Shown here in pieces: positions 16,946-24,832 of a stretch of DNA of 64,000 nucleotides (the stretch's first letter is position 1; every line of letters begins with the position of its first letter). Source of the DNA: JBBSAT01 sp046351235 (GTDB lineage Bacteria > Myxococcota_A > Polyangia > Polyangiales > Sandaracinaceae); contig JAXLYV010000002.1 of the NCBI GenBank assembly GCA_046351235.1, positions 620,001-684,000 on the forward strand. The letters run 5' to 3'. Under the pieces are notes generated by a model, which saw only the letters and a program-made list of their open reading frames with translations, was not told where the DNA came from and did no database searches. Made by a program: the position numbers and the translations under genes.

Positions 16946-18433
16946 TCAATCGCCGCACGCGCGCGCACGCCCCTCGCGTGCGACCGGGAGGTCCGGCGCT
17001 AGCGCGAGCGCGCGCGTGAAGGCCGCGCAGGCCTCGGCGTCGCGGTGCAGCTGCTCGTAGCCGAGGCCGAGCTGGGCCCAGCGCTGCTCCGTGTGGGCCC
17101 GCACCGGGAGGGCGGGATAGGCCGCGAAGATCGCGACCGCGGTGAGCGCGATCGGGCCGGCCTTCTTCTCTCTCGCGCGGCGCACGACCTCGCGCGCGGC
17201 CCACACGGCGGCGACGACGAGCCAGGGCACGAACACCACGCGGTAGCGGTCCTGCACGAACACCAGGACGACCGCCGCGAACGCCGTCCAGGCCAGCGCC
17301 GCGATGGCGCGCTCTTCGCGCGTGCGCTCGCGGCGAGAGAGCAGGACGGTGCCCGCGAGCGCCAGCGGGGCGATCCATCCGAACTGCACCAACGGCGCGG
17401 ACAGCGTGGTCGAGAGACCACACGTGAAGTCGTAGTCCACGACGTTGCTCAGCTCGCGCGCGTTCCAGAAGAGGTGCGCCTTGCGGAGCAGCACCGCCCC
17501 GGCGTCCAGCGGATGGCCGAGCACGTGATCGAGCGTGCGCGCGAGCCAGTAGCGATCGGCGGCCGCGTCGTCGACCGGATGCCCGAGCGCGCGCGCGGCC
17601 GCGTCACGGAACCCCGTGAACTGGCCGAGCGGCGAGGCAGCCTCGGGCACCTCCGCGGGCACCCGCCAGCCGCCCGTCGCGCCGGGGCCGTTGCCGAGGA
17701 ACGCGTTGATGCCGGCCGTGCTCGCGCCCCAGGGCGTACCGAGCGCGACGAGGTTCCGGAGCGCGAGCGGGGTGAGGCCGATCGCCAGCCCGATCGAGAG
17801 CCGGAGCGACGCGGCGCGGCCGCCCTCCTCGCGCGGCCGCGCGAGCCACACGAGGGCGGGGATCAAGAGCAGCGTGTTCGGGCGCAAGGCGATCGCGAGG
17901 CCGGCGAGCGCGCCGGTGACGGCCCACGCCCGCCGCTCTCCGCCCACCGCGACGAGTAGCGCCACGGCCAGCGCCGCGTGCACCAGCGTCATCGCGGTCT
18001 CGGGCAAGAGCAGCGCCTCGAAGAAGATCGCCGGGCCGTAGAGCGCGGCGACGAGCGCTCCGCCGATCGCCCAGCGCGCCTCGGTCAGCCGGCGGCACGC
18101 CCACCACACGAGCGGGATCACGGCGCCACCGAGCACGAGATGCACGATGCGCGGCGCGAGCGTGCTCGGCCCCAGCACCGCGCGCACGAGCGCGAGCAGA
18201 TAGAAGTACGGCGGCCCGAAGCGCAGCGTCTCGCCGGAGAGCCACACGTCACCGGAGACGATGCGCTCGGCGCCGCGCGCGTAGACGAAGTCGTCGGTCT
18301 GCGGCAGCTCGAAGAAGGGCAGCCCGCGGGCCTCGGCGAGCCACGCCGCGCGCACGACGAGCCCGACGAGCACGACCAGCGCGAGCGCGATGCGCTCCCA
18401 CCGCTCGATCTCGCCGGCGCGCTGCGTCGTCAT
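16946..18433 (-). CDS. Multi-pass membrane glycosyltransferase-like protein (GT39/ArnT type) with TPR tail
   Basis: This 495-aa protein has about ten to twelve hydrophobic segments and looks like a GT-C fold glycosyltransferase. The acidic motif QTDDFVYARGAERI sits in the first periplasmic loop, as in polyprenyl-phosphate-sugar dependent enzymes. The loop after about residue 230 carries further family-like Arg/Asp residues. The final ~50 residues (EQRWAQLGLGYEQLHRDAEACA and following) read as a single tetratricopeptide-like repeat. It probably transfers a sugar from a lipid carrier to an envelope acceptor. The gene lies 77 bp upstream of the PlsB-like gene on the same strand and may share its transcript. 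Confidence 0.82.
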   Translation of the reverse strand: MTTQRAGEIERWERIALALVVLVGLVVRAAWLAEARGLPFFELPQTDDFVYARGAERIVSGDVWLSGETLRFGPPYFYLLALVRAVLGPSTLAPRIVHLVLGGAVIPLVWWACRRLTEARWAIGGALVAALYGPAIFFEALLLPETAMTLVHAALAVALLVAVGGERRAWAVTGALAGLAIALRPNTLLLIPALVWLARPREEGGRAASLRLSIGLAIGLTPLALRNLVALGTPWGASTAGINAFLGNGPGATGGWRVPAEVPEAASPLGQFTGFRDAAARALGHPVDDAAADRYWLARTLDHVLGHPLDAGAVLLRKAHLFWNARELSNVVDYDFTCGLSTTLSAPLVQFGWIAPLALAGTVLLSRRERTREERAIAALAWTAFAAVVLVFVQDRYRVVFVPWLVVAAVWAAREVVRRAREKKAGPIALTAVAIFAAYPALPVRAHTEQRWAQLGLGYEQLHRDAEACAAFTRALALAPDLPVAREGRARACGD

Positions 18434-18451
18434 GCGGCGACGATAGGCGAT

Positions 18452-19375
18452 TCAGGAGAGGGCCGCTTCGCGAACCTCGCGCTCGTCGAGACGCCACATC
18501 GCGACGCTGCCGCGCTCGTCGGTCTCGGCGTGCCGACAGTCTCCGATCACGAGCCGCTTCTCCAGGCGCGCGCGCACGGTCACGTCGAGACGTGCGGCCG
18601 CGAATCGCAGCCGCGCCCGCAGGATCACGCGCTCGCCCGACTCGTCGGTGTCGAGACGCTCGATGTCCGGAACACGGGCCTCGCCCCGCTCGGCGGCGAG
18701 CTCGGTCGCGACGCACTCGACGAGCTGCTCGACGGGCGGCCGGAAGAGCGAGCCGCGAAAGCGCGGCGCGAGCGTCGGCGCGCCGAGCGCGGCCTCGATG
18801 AGCGTGCCGGCGTCGGTGGGCGCCAGGTGCCCGTACATCCTGCCGCTCGGGAGCAAGAGCACCGTGGGCGCGAAGCGATCGCCGCCCAGATGCGTGGCCT
18901 CGCGCACCTCGACCTCGGCTGCACGCGGCGCGGCGCCGAGCGCCAGCACGAGCTCGCCCCCGAAGAGCGCGCAGCAGCGATCGCGGATCCCGTGCGTGCA
19001 CACGAGGACCAGCGGACGGGCGACCGGGTCCCCGTCCATGGCGCGCCCGGGCTCGAGCACGCGTGCGGCGTCGGCGAGTGGGACGCGGCGGCGCACGACG
19101 CCCTCGGGGAAACGCCAGACCTCGATCTCCTCGCGCCACTCCCCTTCGTGCGCGACGAGGCGCGTGGCGATCGAGCCTTGCTCGCCGAGCTGCGCGCACG
19201 CCTCGACCAGCGCCTCGGGCAGGCCGCGCGAGCCCATGGCGACGCGTCCCCAGAGCCGCTTGGGATACGAGATCAGCACGCAGCCGCTCGCGTGACTGGC
19301 GCTCGCAGCGAGGGGCTCGCGTGCGTCGCGCGCGATCGTCGAGCACCACGGCCTCGGCCTCATGACGGGGAGCAT
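18452..19375 (-). CDS. Sucrase/ferredoxin-like (Suc_Fer) family protein
   Basis: This 307-aa protein matches the sucrase/ferredoxin-like family, which has a thioredoxin-like ferredoxin fold. Visible landmarks are an N-terminal CSTIARDARE, then SGCVLISYPKRLWG and the CTHGIRDRCC motif. HLGGDRFAPTVLLLPSGRMYGHL follows, the most conserved block of the family. The Cys set could bind a 2Fe-2S cluster; the biological role of the family is poorly known. The last ~70 residues are an additional alpha/beta segment ending in charged strands. I chose the ATG at 19375 (MLPVMRPRPWC); a second ATG at 19363 is equally possible. Neither has a strong ribosome-binding site. Confidence 0.78.
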   Translation of the reverse strand: MLPVMRPRPWCSTIARDAREPLAASASHASGCVLISYPKRLWGRVAMGSRGLPEALVEACAQLGEQGSIATRLVAHEGEWREEIEVWRFPEGVVRRRVPLADAARVLEPGRAMDGDPVARPLVLVCTHGIRDRCCALFGGELVLALGAAPRAAEVEVREATHLGGDRFAPTVLLLPSGRMYGHLAPTDAGTLIEAALGAPTLAPRFRGSLFRPPVEQLVECVATELAAERGEARVPDIERLDTDESGERVILRARLRFAAARLDVTVRARLEKRLVIGDCRHAETDERGSVAMWRLDEREVREAALS

Positions 19376-19452
19376 ACGTGGAGGGCGCGGCGCACGGCGG
19401 GCGAGTCGCGCCGTGATTGCGCGAGGGCCCCGCGTCCTCGTACAACCAGGTC

Positions 19453-19941
19453 GTGCGGTCCTCGGACTCCGAGCTCGAGATCTGGCTCGACGACGAAGCG
19501 AACACGGCAGCCGTCTGGCGGGAGACGGTCCTCGTCCAGGTGCGACGCGGCCCGCTCGACCCACGCCTCTTCGAGAGAGGCGAGGGGTTCTTCGAGGGGG
19601 CGCGCGCGCGGGACGTCCCGGTCGGCCTGCTCTCGGTCGTCGAGGCGGGCGCGCCGATGGTGAGCCAAGACGTCCGCTCGCTCCAGCGCGGCGCCGTCGA
19701 TCGGCTGGGCGCCTACGCCAAGGCCCGCGTGGCGCCCGTGTTCCTCGGGGACGATCTCACGGCCAGCCTCGCGCGCAGCTCGGCGCGGCTGCTCGGCGTC
19801 TCGAATCCCCGCATCCAGCGCTTCCAGGCGATCGCGCCGGCCGTCGCGTGGATGGGCCACGAGCTGACGGCGCTCGGCGCCTTCGTCCACGGCGCCGATC
19901 TGCTCGCCGCGGTCGAGACGGTGCGCCGGCGCGGCGCGTGA
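19453..19941 (+). CDS. Hypothetical protein, possible STAS-like fold
   Basis: I do not recognise this 162-aa protein with confidence. It has alternating strands and helices (TVLVQVRRGPLDPRLFERGEGF, DVPVGLLSVVEAGAPM, RVAPVFLGDDLTASLARSSARLLG) without signal peptide or membrane segment, so it is probably cytoplasmic. The layout resembles the unknown protein at 20728-21186: a strand, a helix ending in an Arg-rich turn, a second strand and an Arg-rich helix. It could be a distant STAS or SpoIIAA-like fold. The start is uncertain: I used GTG at 19453; a TTG at 19417 adds 12 residues. It is divergent from the Suc_Fer gene. Confidence 0.55.
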   Translation: MRSSDSELEIWLDDEANTAAVWRETVLVQVRRGPLDPRLFERGEGFFEGARARDVPVGLLSVVEAGAPMVSQDVRSLQRGAVDRLGAYAKARVAPVFLGDDLTASLARSSARLLGVSNPRIQRFQAIAPAVAWMGHELTALGAFVHGADLLAAVETVRRRGA

Positions 19942-19978
19942 GCGATCCGCCGCGCCGGCCGACTCTCCGTCGATCGGC

Positions 19979-20581
19979 TCAGCGGGCTTCCACGGTGAAC
20001 GTGTCGGTCGCGATCTCGTCGCCAGCCTCGTCGCGGATCACGGCGGTCCAGGTCTCGGGCGCGTCGCCGTGCGGCGCGTGGTGCACGCCCTCGGTCCACG
20101 CCCACGTGCGATAGCGCGGCATGTGCGCGGGCACCTCGAGCGTCACCAGGCCCGTCGCGCGCGTGCCGTGCTCGAAGGAGACGACGAGCTCGCGCGGCGA
20201 ATCGCCCGGGTTCGAGAGCTCGACGAACGCGTACACGCGACCGTCGTCCGGGCCGAACGAGCTCGGGTGGTCGACGGGCTCGCGGCCCTCGATGCCGCTC
20301 GTGACCTGCATGCGACGCACGCGAAGCTCACTCGTTCGCGGCGAGGGCGAGGGCGAGGGCGCTGGCGCCACCAAGGTGCTCGTGCGCGAGGGCGTCGTGG
20401 GCGCGGTGACCGTGGTGAGCGCGACCGACGGCTCCGCGTGCTCCACCGGGCGCGTCGCCGCGGCGGGGGTCTCGCGCTCCGGGGCGGCCGTCGTCGCCTC
20501 GCTCGCGCTCGTTCCGCAGCCCGCGAGCCCGCCCACGAGCGCCGCCACGATCATCCAACCGATCCGTCCCTCGTTCGCCAT
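19979..20581 (-). CDS. DUF2914 lipoprotein
   Basis: This 200-aa protein has a lipoprotein signal (VAALVGGLAGC). A Thr/Ala/Pro-rich linker of ~60 residues follows, then a C-terminal domain of the DUF2914 type. The domain shows RVYAFVELSNPGDSPRELVVSFEHG, GLVTLEVPAHMPRYRTWAW and a terminal WTAVIRDEAGDEIATDTFTV. In characterised contexts DUF2914 proteins are secreted or periplasmic and their function is unknown. The ATG at 20581 is preceded by a 146-bp gap in which nothing was recognised. Confidence 0.82.
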   Translation of the reverse strand: MANEGRIGWMIVAALVGGLAGCGTSASEATTAAPERETPAAATRPVEHAEPSVALTTVTAPTTPSRTSTLVAPAPSPSPSPRTSELRVRRMQVTSGIEGREPVDHPSSFGPDDGRVYAFVELSNPGDSPRELVVSFEHGTRATGLVTLEVPAHMPRYRTWAWTEGVHHAPHGDAPETWTAVIRDEAGDEIATDTFTVEAR

Positions 20582-20727
20582 CGCCGTCCTACCTTTCGGT
20601 ACGGTCTCGGTGCAGGCGGCTGGCCAGCGGCTTTTCGGCGCGCTTTCGCGCTGCCTCCCCTCACGCACGTGGCCCGGTGGACACGCCGTGCGCTCGCCGT
20701 CGACACAGCGGGCGGCCGGAAACGCGC

Positions 20728-21186
20728 TCAGAACTGCTTCTCGATCCAGGCGATGCTCGACTCGCGCGGCACGATCGGCGTGAGACCGGACGCTTTCAAG
20801 CGCTCGTGACAGAAGTCCACGGCCTCGGCCGCCGTCGCGACGGCGCGATGCGGCGCGATCGGCGTCCAGAACCACTGGATGGCCGTCAGCGCTGCGCGCT
20901 GGAGCGCGCCCTCGACGATCGTGGAGCTCCCGACGCAGAGCTCCTTCGACATCTCGCGCACGCGGGGGGAGTTGGCCCACTCGGCGATCGCGCGGCGCTC
21001 CCGCGCGCCCACCGTCGCGCCGCCACGACGCGAGACCGAGATCGAGGCGTAGCGGCGCCCGCGCTGGAAGAGCCGCTCGTAGGCGCTCGCCATCGCGTCG
21101 ATCGTCGCGGCGGTCACGACCGCGGGGCTCACGACCACGACGAGAGGACGGTGGTCCTCGAACAACTCCACCTTGTCCAACGACAT
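20728..21186 (-). CDS. Hypothetical protein, possible STAS-like fold
   Basis: This 152-aa protein is not identified. It starts MSLDKVELFEDHRPLVVVVSPAV, then has TIDAMASAYERLFQRGRRYASISVSRRGG, an Arg-rich helix, and the hydrophobic AALTAIQWFWTPIAPH in the second half. It has no signal peptide. The predicted strand-helix-strand layout is like that of the protein at 19453-19941, so the two could be distant paralogues, although the sequence identity I can see is low. The ATG at 21186 has an upstream GTAGGG; a longer in-frame extension to 21252 is Arg-rich and unlikely. Confidence 0.6.
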   Translation of the reverse strand: MSLDKVELFEDHRPLVVVVSPAVVTAATIDAMASAYERLFQRGRRYASISVSRRGGATVGARERRAIAEWANSPRVREMSKELCVGSSTIVEGALQRAALTAIQWFWTPIAPHRAVATAAEAVDFCHERLKASGLTPIVPRESSIAWIEKQF

Positions 21187-21480
21187 TCGGTCGACCCTAC
21201 CAATTCGCCCCCCTCTTGGGCAGATGCATCGTCGTTGCGGGGAGCGAGGCATGCCCTAACGCCTGCTCCACTCACCTCGTCGCGACTCGGCCCCAGCGCT
21301 CACCCTGCTCGAGACCTACGCCACGCAGAGCTTCGCTTCGAGACCGCGCTCGCGTCGGACCCGCGCCTCGAGGCACGTCTCGCGAGCATCGCCACGGGTC
21401 CGCGGTGGCGGACGACTCCGTCGCGTACGCGCGGGCGCGCAACGAGTCGCGCGAGCGCCGACGTGTGGCGCCAGCGCGCT

Positions 21481-21513
21481 GAAGGGCCGACACAGAATGT
21501 GTCGGAACCCTTC
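21481..21513. repeat. Inverted repeat (hairpin)
   Basis: The arms GAAGGGCCGACACA (21481-21494) and TGTGTCGGAACCCTTC (21498-21513) pair fully apart from a two-base bulge, around a GAA loop. It is the first of three hairpins upstream of the small secreted protein gene. Confidence 0.6.
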
Positions 21514-21527
21514 ACTGCAGTTCGAGC

Positions 21528-21547
21528 TCCAGCGCGAGTGCGCTGGA
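21528..21547. repeat. Inverted repeat (hairpin)
   Basis: TCCAGCGC and GCGCTGGA form a perfect 8-bp stem around a GAGT loop. It is the second hairpin of the cluster. Confidence 0.55.
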
Positions 21548-21553
21548 ACAGAC

Positions 21554-21584
21554 AGTGGTTGACCAGCATTCATGGTCAACCACT
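21554..21584. repeat. Inverted repeat, copy 1 of a covarying hairpin pair
   Basis: Perfect 12-bp arms (21554-21565 and 21573-21584) surround the loop GCATTCA. A related copy in opposite orientation lies at 21996-22028. Three stem positions differ between the copies and in each case both paired bases have changed, which indicates selection for the structure. Confidence 0.75.
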
Positions 21585-21647
21585 GAGCGCGACATGCGCG
21601 CGCGCCACGGCGGCTCGTGGACGTATCCTCGCCGCCGGAGGATCTCG

Positions 21648-21941
21648 ATGAAGGACCATCGCTACGCTCTCTCGTTCGCTCTCGTCGGTCTCGCCGGTGT
21701 GCTCCTCGGCGCTCATGCGAGCGCGCCGCCCGCGCAGGCTCAGACCGCGGGCGTGCAGTACGCGCGCTGCGCCGTCGTCCGACAGGAGAGCCTCGACGTC
21801 GGGTCCGACGGGCATGCCGAGACGATGGACATCGGACACACCATCCTCATCCCCGCGGGCTGGGAGGTGGTAGGCGGCGGCGGCCAGGGCGGCGGCGAGA
21901 GCGGCACCTACCTCGGCGCCATCGTCCTCTGCCACCGCTGA
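21648..21941 (+). CDS. Small secreted protein of unknown function
   Basis: This 97-aa protein has a clear Sec signal peptide (Lys/His-charged start, hydrophobic LSFALVGLAGVLLGAHA, probable cleavage after AQA). A mature part of about 60 residues follows. That part has two Cys (ARCAVVR and VLCHR at the C-terminus) that could form one disulfide, and a glycine-rich turn GGGGQGGGESG. I do not recognise a family. The ATG at 21648 has a strong GGAGGA Shine-Dalgarno seven bases upstream, which decides the start. Related hairpins lie on both sides of the gene. Confidence 0.75.
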   Translation: MKDHRYALSFALVGLAGVLLGAHASAPPAQAQTAGVQYARCAVVRQESLDVGSDGHAETMDIGHTILIPAGWEVVGGGGQGGGESGTYLGAIVLCHR

Positions 21942-21995
21942 GGGACGCGCTCACGGCGGCGCGGCCCTCTCCTCCGCCCACGTGACCGACGCGCT

Positions 21996-22028
21996 CGGTG
22001 CTCGACCAGGAATGCTGGTCGAGCACCG
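21996..22028. terminator. Convergent terminator hairpin, copy 2 of the covarying pair
   Basis: A perfect 14-bp stem CGGTGCTCGACCAG/CTGGTCGAGCACCG (21996-22009 and 22015-22028) surrounds a GAATG loop in the gap between convergent genes. It shares the core GACCAGCATTCNTGGTC with 21554-21584, in opposite orientation. There is no T-tract. Confidence 0.65.
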
Positions 22029-22037
22029 TCGCCCCGT

Positions 22038-23567
22038 TCAGTCGCGCATGACGCGGACCTGGAAGCCGAGCTCGCGGCTGAGGGCGACCATCTCTTCGAA
22101 CACGTCGCCGTACGCGACTGCGACGTGGTTCGAGAGGTAGTGCGCCATGAGCGTGTCTCGGCCGATGCCCATGTCGGCCGCCATGAACGGCCACTGACGC
22201 GTGGTGCCCTGCCACCAGCGATCGCGCACTTCGGGCGGGAGCTTCACCACCTCGCCCTTGCCGACATCCATCCAGAGCTTGCCGCCCTTCACGTACGCGC
22301 GCGCCCACGTCATCGCGCCGGGGAGCGACTCACCCGCGAAGGTGCCGCCGGGCGTCGGGAAGTACATCGAGGGCTGCCGGTAGGTGTGCACGCCCTTCAG
22401 CGTGCCGGGATCGTGGTTGAACGCGTACGCACCACACGAGCCGCTGTTCAGGAGCACCCAGAGGAAGCGCCCCTCGTGCTCGGCGCCCCAGCGCACGTCG
22501 TGGAACATCACGGCCTCGTGCAGGCCCTTCTCCAGGCAGAGGCGCTTGAGCATCTCCATCGGCACGGCGTTGCCCTGATCGGCCTCGGTGGCGGTGGCGA
22601 TCGGATGGCCGTCGCTCTCGGGGCGGCACGCGCTGTTGAGCAGGCCCTCGGCGAAGTCGCTCGGCGGGCGCAGCGGGATGAGGCCGAGCTGGTACTGCCA
22701 GCCGAGGCAGTCGGCGCCGTACTCCTTCAGCAGATCGAGCGCGACGAGGTAGTCGCGCAGCTGCTCGCGCGTCGCGTCCTCGGTGAAGTCCTGCGCGTTC
22801 GTCTCGCCGCCGATCTCTTCCTTCCAGTGGAAGGTGACGCCCTTGTCCTTCACGAACGCGAGCGCGTCGTCGATGCGCTTCTCTGCGATGCGCTTGCCGC
22901 GATCGAGGATCCACGCCTGGTCGATCTTGTGCTCGGCGAAGCTGACGTCCTTGAGCAAGCGCGGGCCGAAGTAGCCGTTGATCATGCCCATCGAGGTGTC
23001 GCCGAGCATGAGGAGCAGCGCGCGCTTCTTCCGGAAGCCCTCCGCGACCTTCCTCGCGCGCGCGGAGGCGCCTTCCGAGATCGGCGCGTGCGCGTGCAGG
23101 CCCGTGGTGGAGTAGGTGACACGTCCCGACGAGCACCACTGATCGAGGCGCTCCATGAACGCGGTGTCCTTCGTCCAGTCGGGCGCGTCGGTCCAGATGC
23201 GCGAGTGCGCGCGGTCCACGTACTCGAGGCACGCGCCCGTGTTGAGCAGGCCCACGAGCCCCGGCCACTGGCCCGAGAAGTTCGAGGCGAGAAGGAGCGG
23301 GTTGTCCTTCGTCATCACGCCATCGGTCGTGTGCGGGCCGTAGAACCAGTGCACGCAGACGCCGACCATCGGATCGTCGATGGGCCCGAGCTTGGCGATC
23401 GACTCGTGCGGCTTGGTGAGGAAGCCCTCCACGCGATAGGGCGCGCGCCCGAGCTTCTTCAGCGCCGCTTCGAGCTGCTGCGTCGCGGCCTCGATCGAGG
23501 GAAGGGCCACCTCGTTGGGCTTGGCGCGCGCATCACCGGGCCAGAACACCGCCACCTTCTTCGTCAT
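22038..23567 (-). CDS. L-fucose/L-arabinose isomerase-like protein
   Basis: This 509-aa protein resembles the FucI/AraA ketol-isomerase superfamily. Landmarks include LLMLGDTSMGMINGYFGPRL in the middle and TEADQGNAVPMEML with its Glu. FHDVRW follows with its Asp, and the C-terminal SNHVAVAYGDVFEEMVALSR supplies the His; together these match the metal-binding Glu/Asp/His set of FucI. It would interconvert an aldose and a ketose in the cytoplasm with a divalent metal. It is shorter than E. coli FucI (591 aa). The natural sugar is unknown. It is divergent, 89 bp apart, from a sugar-binding lipoprotein. The ATG at 23567 is the first family-like start. Confidence 0.8.
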   Translation of the reverse strand: MTKKVAVFWPGDARAKPNEVALPSIEAATQQLEAALKKLGRAPYRVEGFLTKPHESIAKLGPIDDPMVGVCVHWFYGPHTTDGVMTKDNPLLLASNFSGQWPGLVGLLNTGACLEYVDRAHSRIWTDAPDWTKDTAFMERLDQWCSSGRVTYSTTGLHAHAPISEGASARARKVAEGFRKKRALLLMLGDTSMGMINGYFGPRLLKDVSFAEHKIDQAWILDRGKRIAEKRIDDALAFVKDKGVTFHWKEEIGGETNAQDFTEDATREQLRDYLVALDLLKEYGADCLGWQYQLGLIPLRPPSDFAEGLLNSACRPESDGHPIATATEADQGNAVPMEMLKRLCLEKGLHEAVMFHDVRWGAEHEGRFLWVLLNSGSCGAYAFNHDPGTLKGVHTYRQPSMYFPTPGGTFAGESLPGAMTWARAYVKGGKLWMDVGKGEVVKLPPEVRDRWWQGTTRQWPFMAADMGIGRDTLMAHYLSNHVAVAYGDVFEEMVALSRELGFQVRVMRD

Positions 23568-23656
23568 GGCGCGGAGGTTACCGCGGGACGCGGCAACAGG
23601 GAGAGCGCGACGCGCGGCGATTGACACCCACCCCCGATCCGCGCGATCGAGCCTTC

Positions 23657-24676
23657 ATGCGGACCCGCCTCGCGCTCCTCCTCTCTCTGCTCTCGTTGGC
23701 GGTCGCCTGCGGCTCCGGGGAGAGCGCGCCCGCGCCCTCGTCTGGCACGGAGACCGCCCCGGCGCATCGCACGACCATCGCGGTGATCCCCAAGGGCACG
23801 ACGCACGTGTTCTGGCGCTCGGTGCACGCGGGTGCGCTCCGCGCGGCGCACGATCTCGACGTGGACATCGTGTGGCAGGGCCCGCAGCGCGAGGATGATC
23901 GCGCGGGGCAGATCCGCGTGGTCGAGGACATGATCACGCGGCACGTGGACGGCATCGTGCTCGCGCCGCTCGACGCGACGGCGCTCAACTCGGTCGCCAG
24001 CGAGGCGCGCGGCGAGCACATCCCGGTCGTCGGCATGGACAGCGGGATGACGTGGGACGGGCTCGTCTCGTTCGTCGCCACCGACAACGCGGCGGGTGGC
24101 GCGCTGGCGGCCGAGCGCGTCGCGACGCTGCTCGGTGATCACGGCCGCGTGATCGTGATGCGCTACCAGGAGGGCAGCGACTCCACGGCGCAGCGCGAGC
24201 GCGGCTTCCTCGAGGCGATGCGTGATCACCACCCGGGGATCGAGATCGTCAGCGAGAACCAGTACGGCGGCGCGACGACCGAGAGCGCGTACCAGACGGC
24301 CGAGGCGCTCCTCGTGCGCTTCCCCGACGTCGATGCGGCCTTCACGCCCAACGAGTCGACCACCTTCGGCATGCTGCGCGCGCTCCGCGACGCCTCGCGC
24401 GCCGGGGCCGCCGCCGAGCACCGCGTGCGCCTGGTCGGGTTCGACGCGAACGACGCGATGGTCGACGCGCTGCGCGCCGGCGACATCGACGGCCTCGTGC
24501 TCCAGAATCCGTCGCGCATGGGCGAGCTCGCGGTCCGCACGATCGTGGCGAGCCTCCGCGGCGAGCACGTCGAGACCCGCATCGACACCGGCGCGACGAT
24601 GGTGACCGCCGAGAACATGGCGCAGCCCGAGGTGCACGCGCTCCTCGCGCCGGATCTGTCGATCCTCGACGAGTAG
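23657..24676 (+). CDS. Sugar ABC-type substrate-binding lipoprotein (RbsB-like)
   Basis: This 339-aa protein has a lipoprotein signal (LLSLLSLAVAC) followed by a type-I periplasmic binding fold. Typical features are TTIAVIPKGTTHVFWRSVHAGA, the VDGIVLAPLDATALNSVASEA region, IPVVGMDSGM and the C-terminal FDANDAMVDALRAGDIDGLVLQNP. The fold suits a ribose-, galactose- or inositol-type ligand. No permease or ATPase gene is adjacent, so it is either an unlinked transporter component or a sensory ligand binder. Its divergent partner is a sugar isomerase-like gene, suggesting one sugar pathway. The ATG at 23657 begins the signal peptide. Confidence 0.9.
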   Translation: MRTRLALLLSLLSLAVACGSGESAPAPSSGTETAPAHRTTIAVIPKGTTHVFWRSVHAGALRAAHDLDVDIVWQGPQREDDRAGQIRVVEDMITRHVDGIVLAPLDATALNSVASEARGEHIPVVGMDSGMTWDGLVSFVATDNAAGGALAAERVATLLGDHGRVIVMRYQEGSDSTAQRERGFLEAMRDHHPGIEIVSENQYGGATTESAYQTAEALLVRFPDVDAAFTPNESTTFGMLRALRDASRAGAAAEHRVRLVGFDANDAMVDALRAGDIDGLVLQNPSRMGELAVRTIVASLRGEHVETRIDTGATMVTAENMAQPEVHALLAPDLSILDE

Positions 24677-24718
24677 CCGCAGGAGGTCGAGGTCGCGCCG
24701 CCGTTGCCGCGCGGCTCC

Positions 24719-24740
24719 CTCTCCCGCCGAGGCGGGAGAG
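24719..24740. repeat. REP-like palindrome
   Basis: CTCTCCCGCC and GGCGGGAGAG form a perfect 10-bp stem with a GA loop. A larger relative lies at 27854-27879. It is the kind of intergenic REP-like element seen in many GC-rich genomes. Confidence 0.5.
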
Positions 24741-24832
24741 CTGGGCTGCGCTGGCGGCGCATCTGCGATGAACGAAAAGAGCCTCCCATCGAGCGATCCC
24801 CGGCACGCCATCGCCCGCGTTACTCTCGTCCG

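Larger units (their letters stand above)
21187..21647. promoter_or_regulatory. Intergenic region with three hairpins
   Basis: No gene is supported in these 461 bp. The region separates two divergent small genes. Its right third carries three inverted repeats at 21481-21513, 21528-21547 and 21554-21584, described separately. The left part is featureless to my reading. Confidence 0.5.

Noticed and set aside
21554..22028. Insertion sequence between the two related hairpins
   Set aside because: The enclosed gene is a small secreted protein with no transposase motif. No target-site duplication or terminal repeat beyond the hairpins was seen.
23631..23636. TTGACA as a -35 box for the sugar-binding lipoprotein
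   Set aside because: The expected -10 position would fall on the start codon itself, and no -10-like sequence is present.
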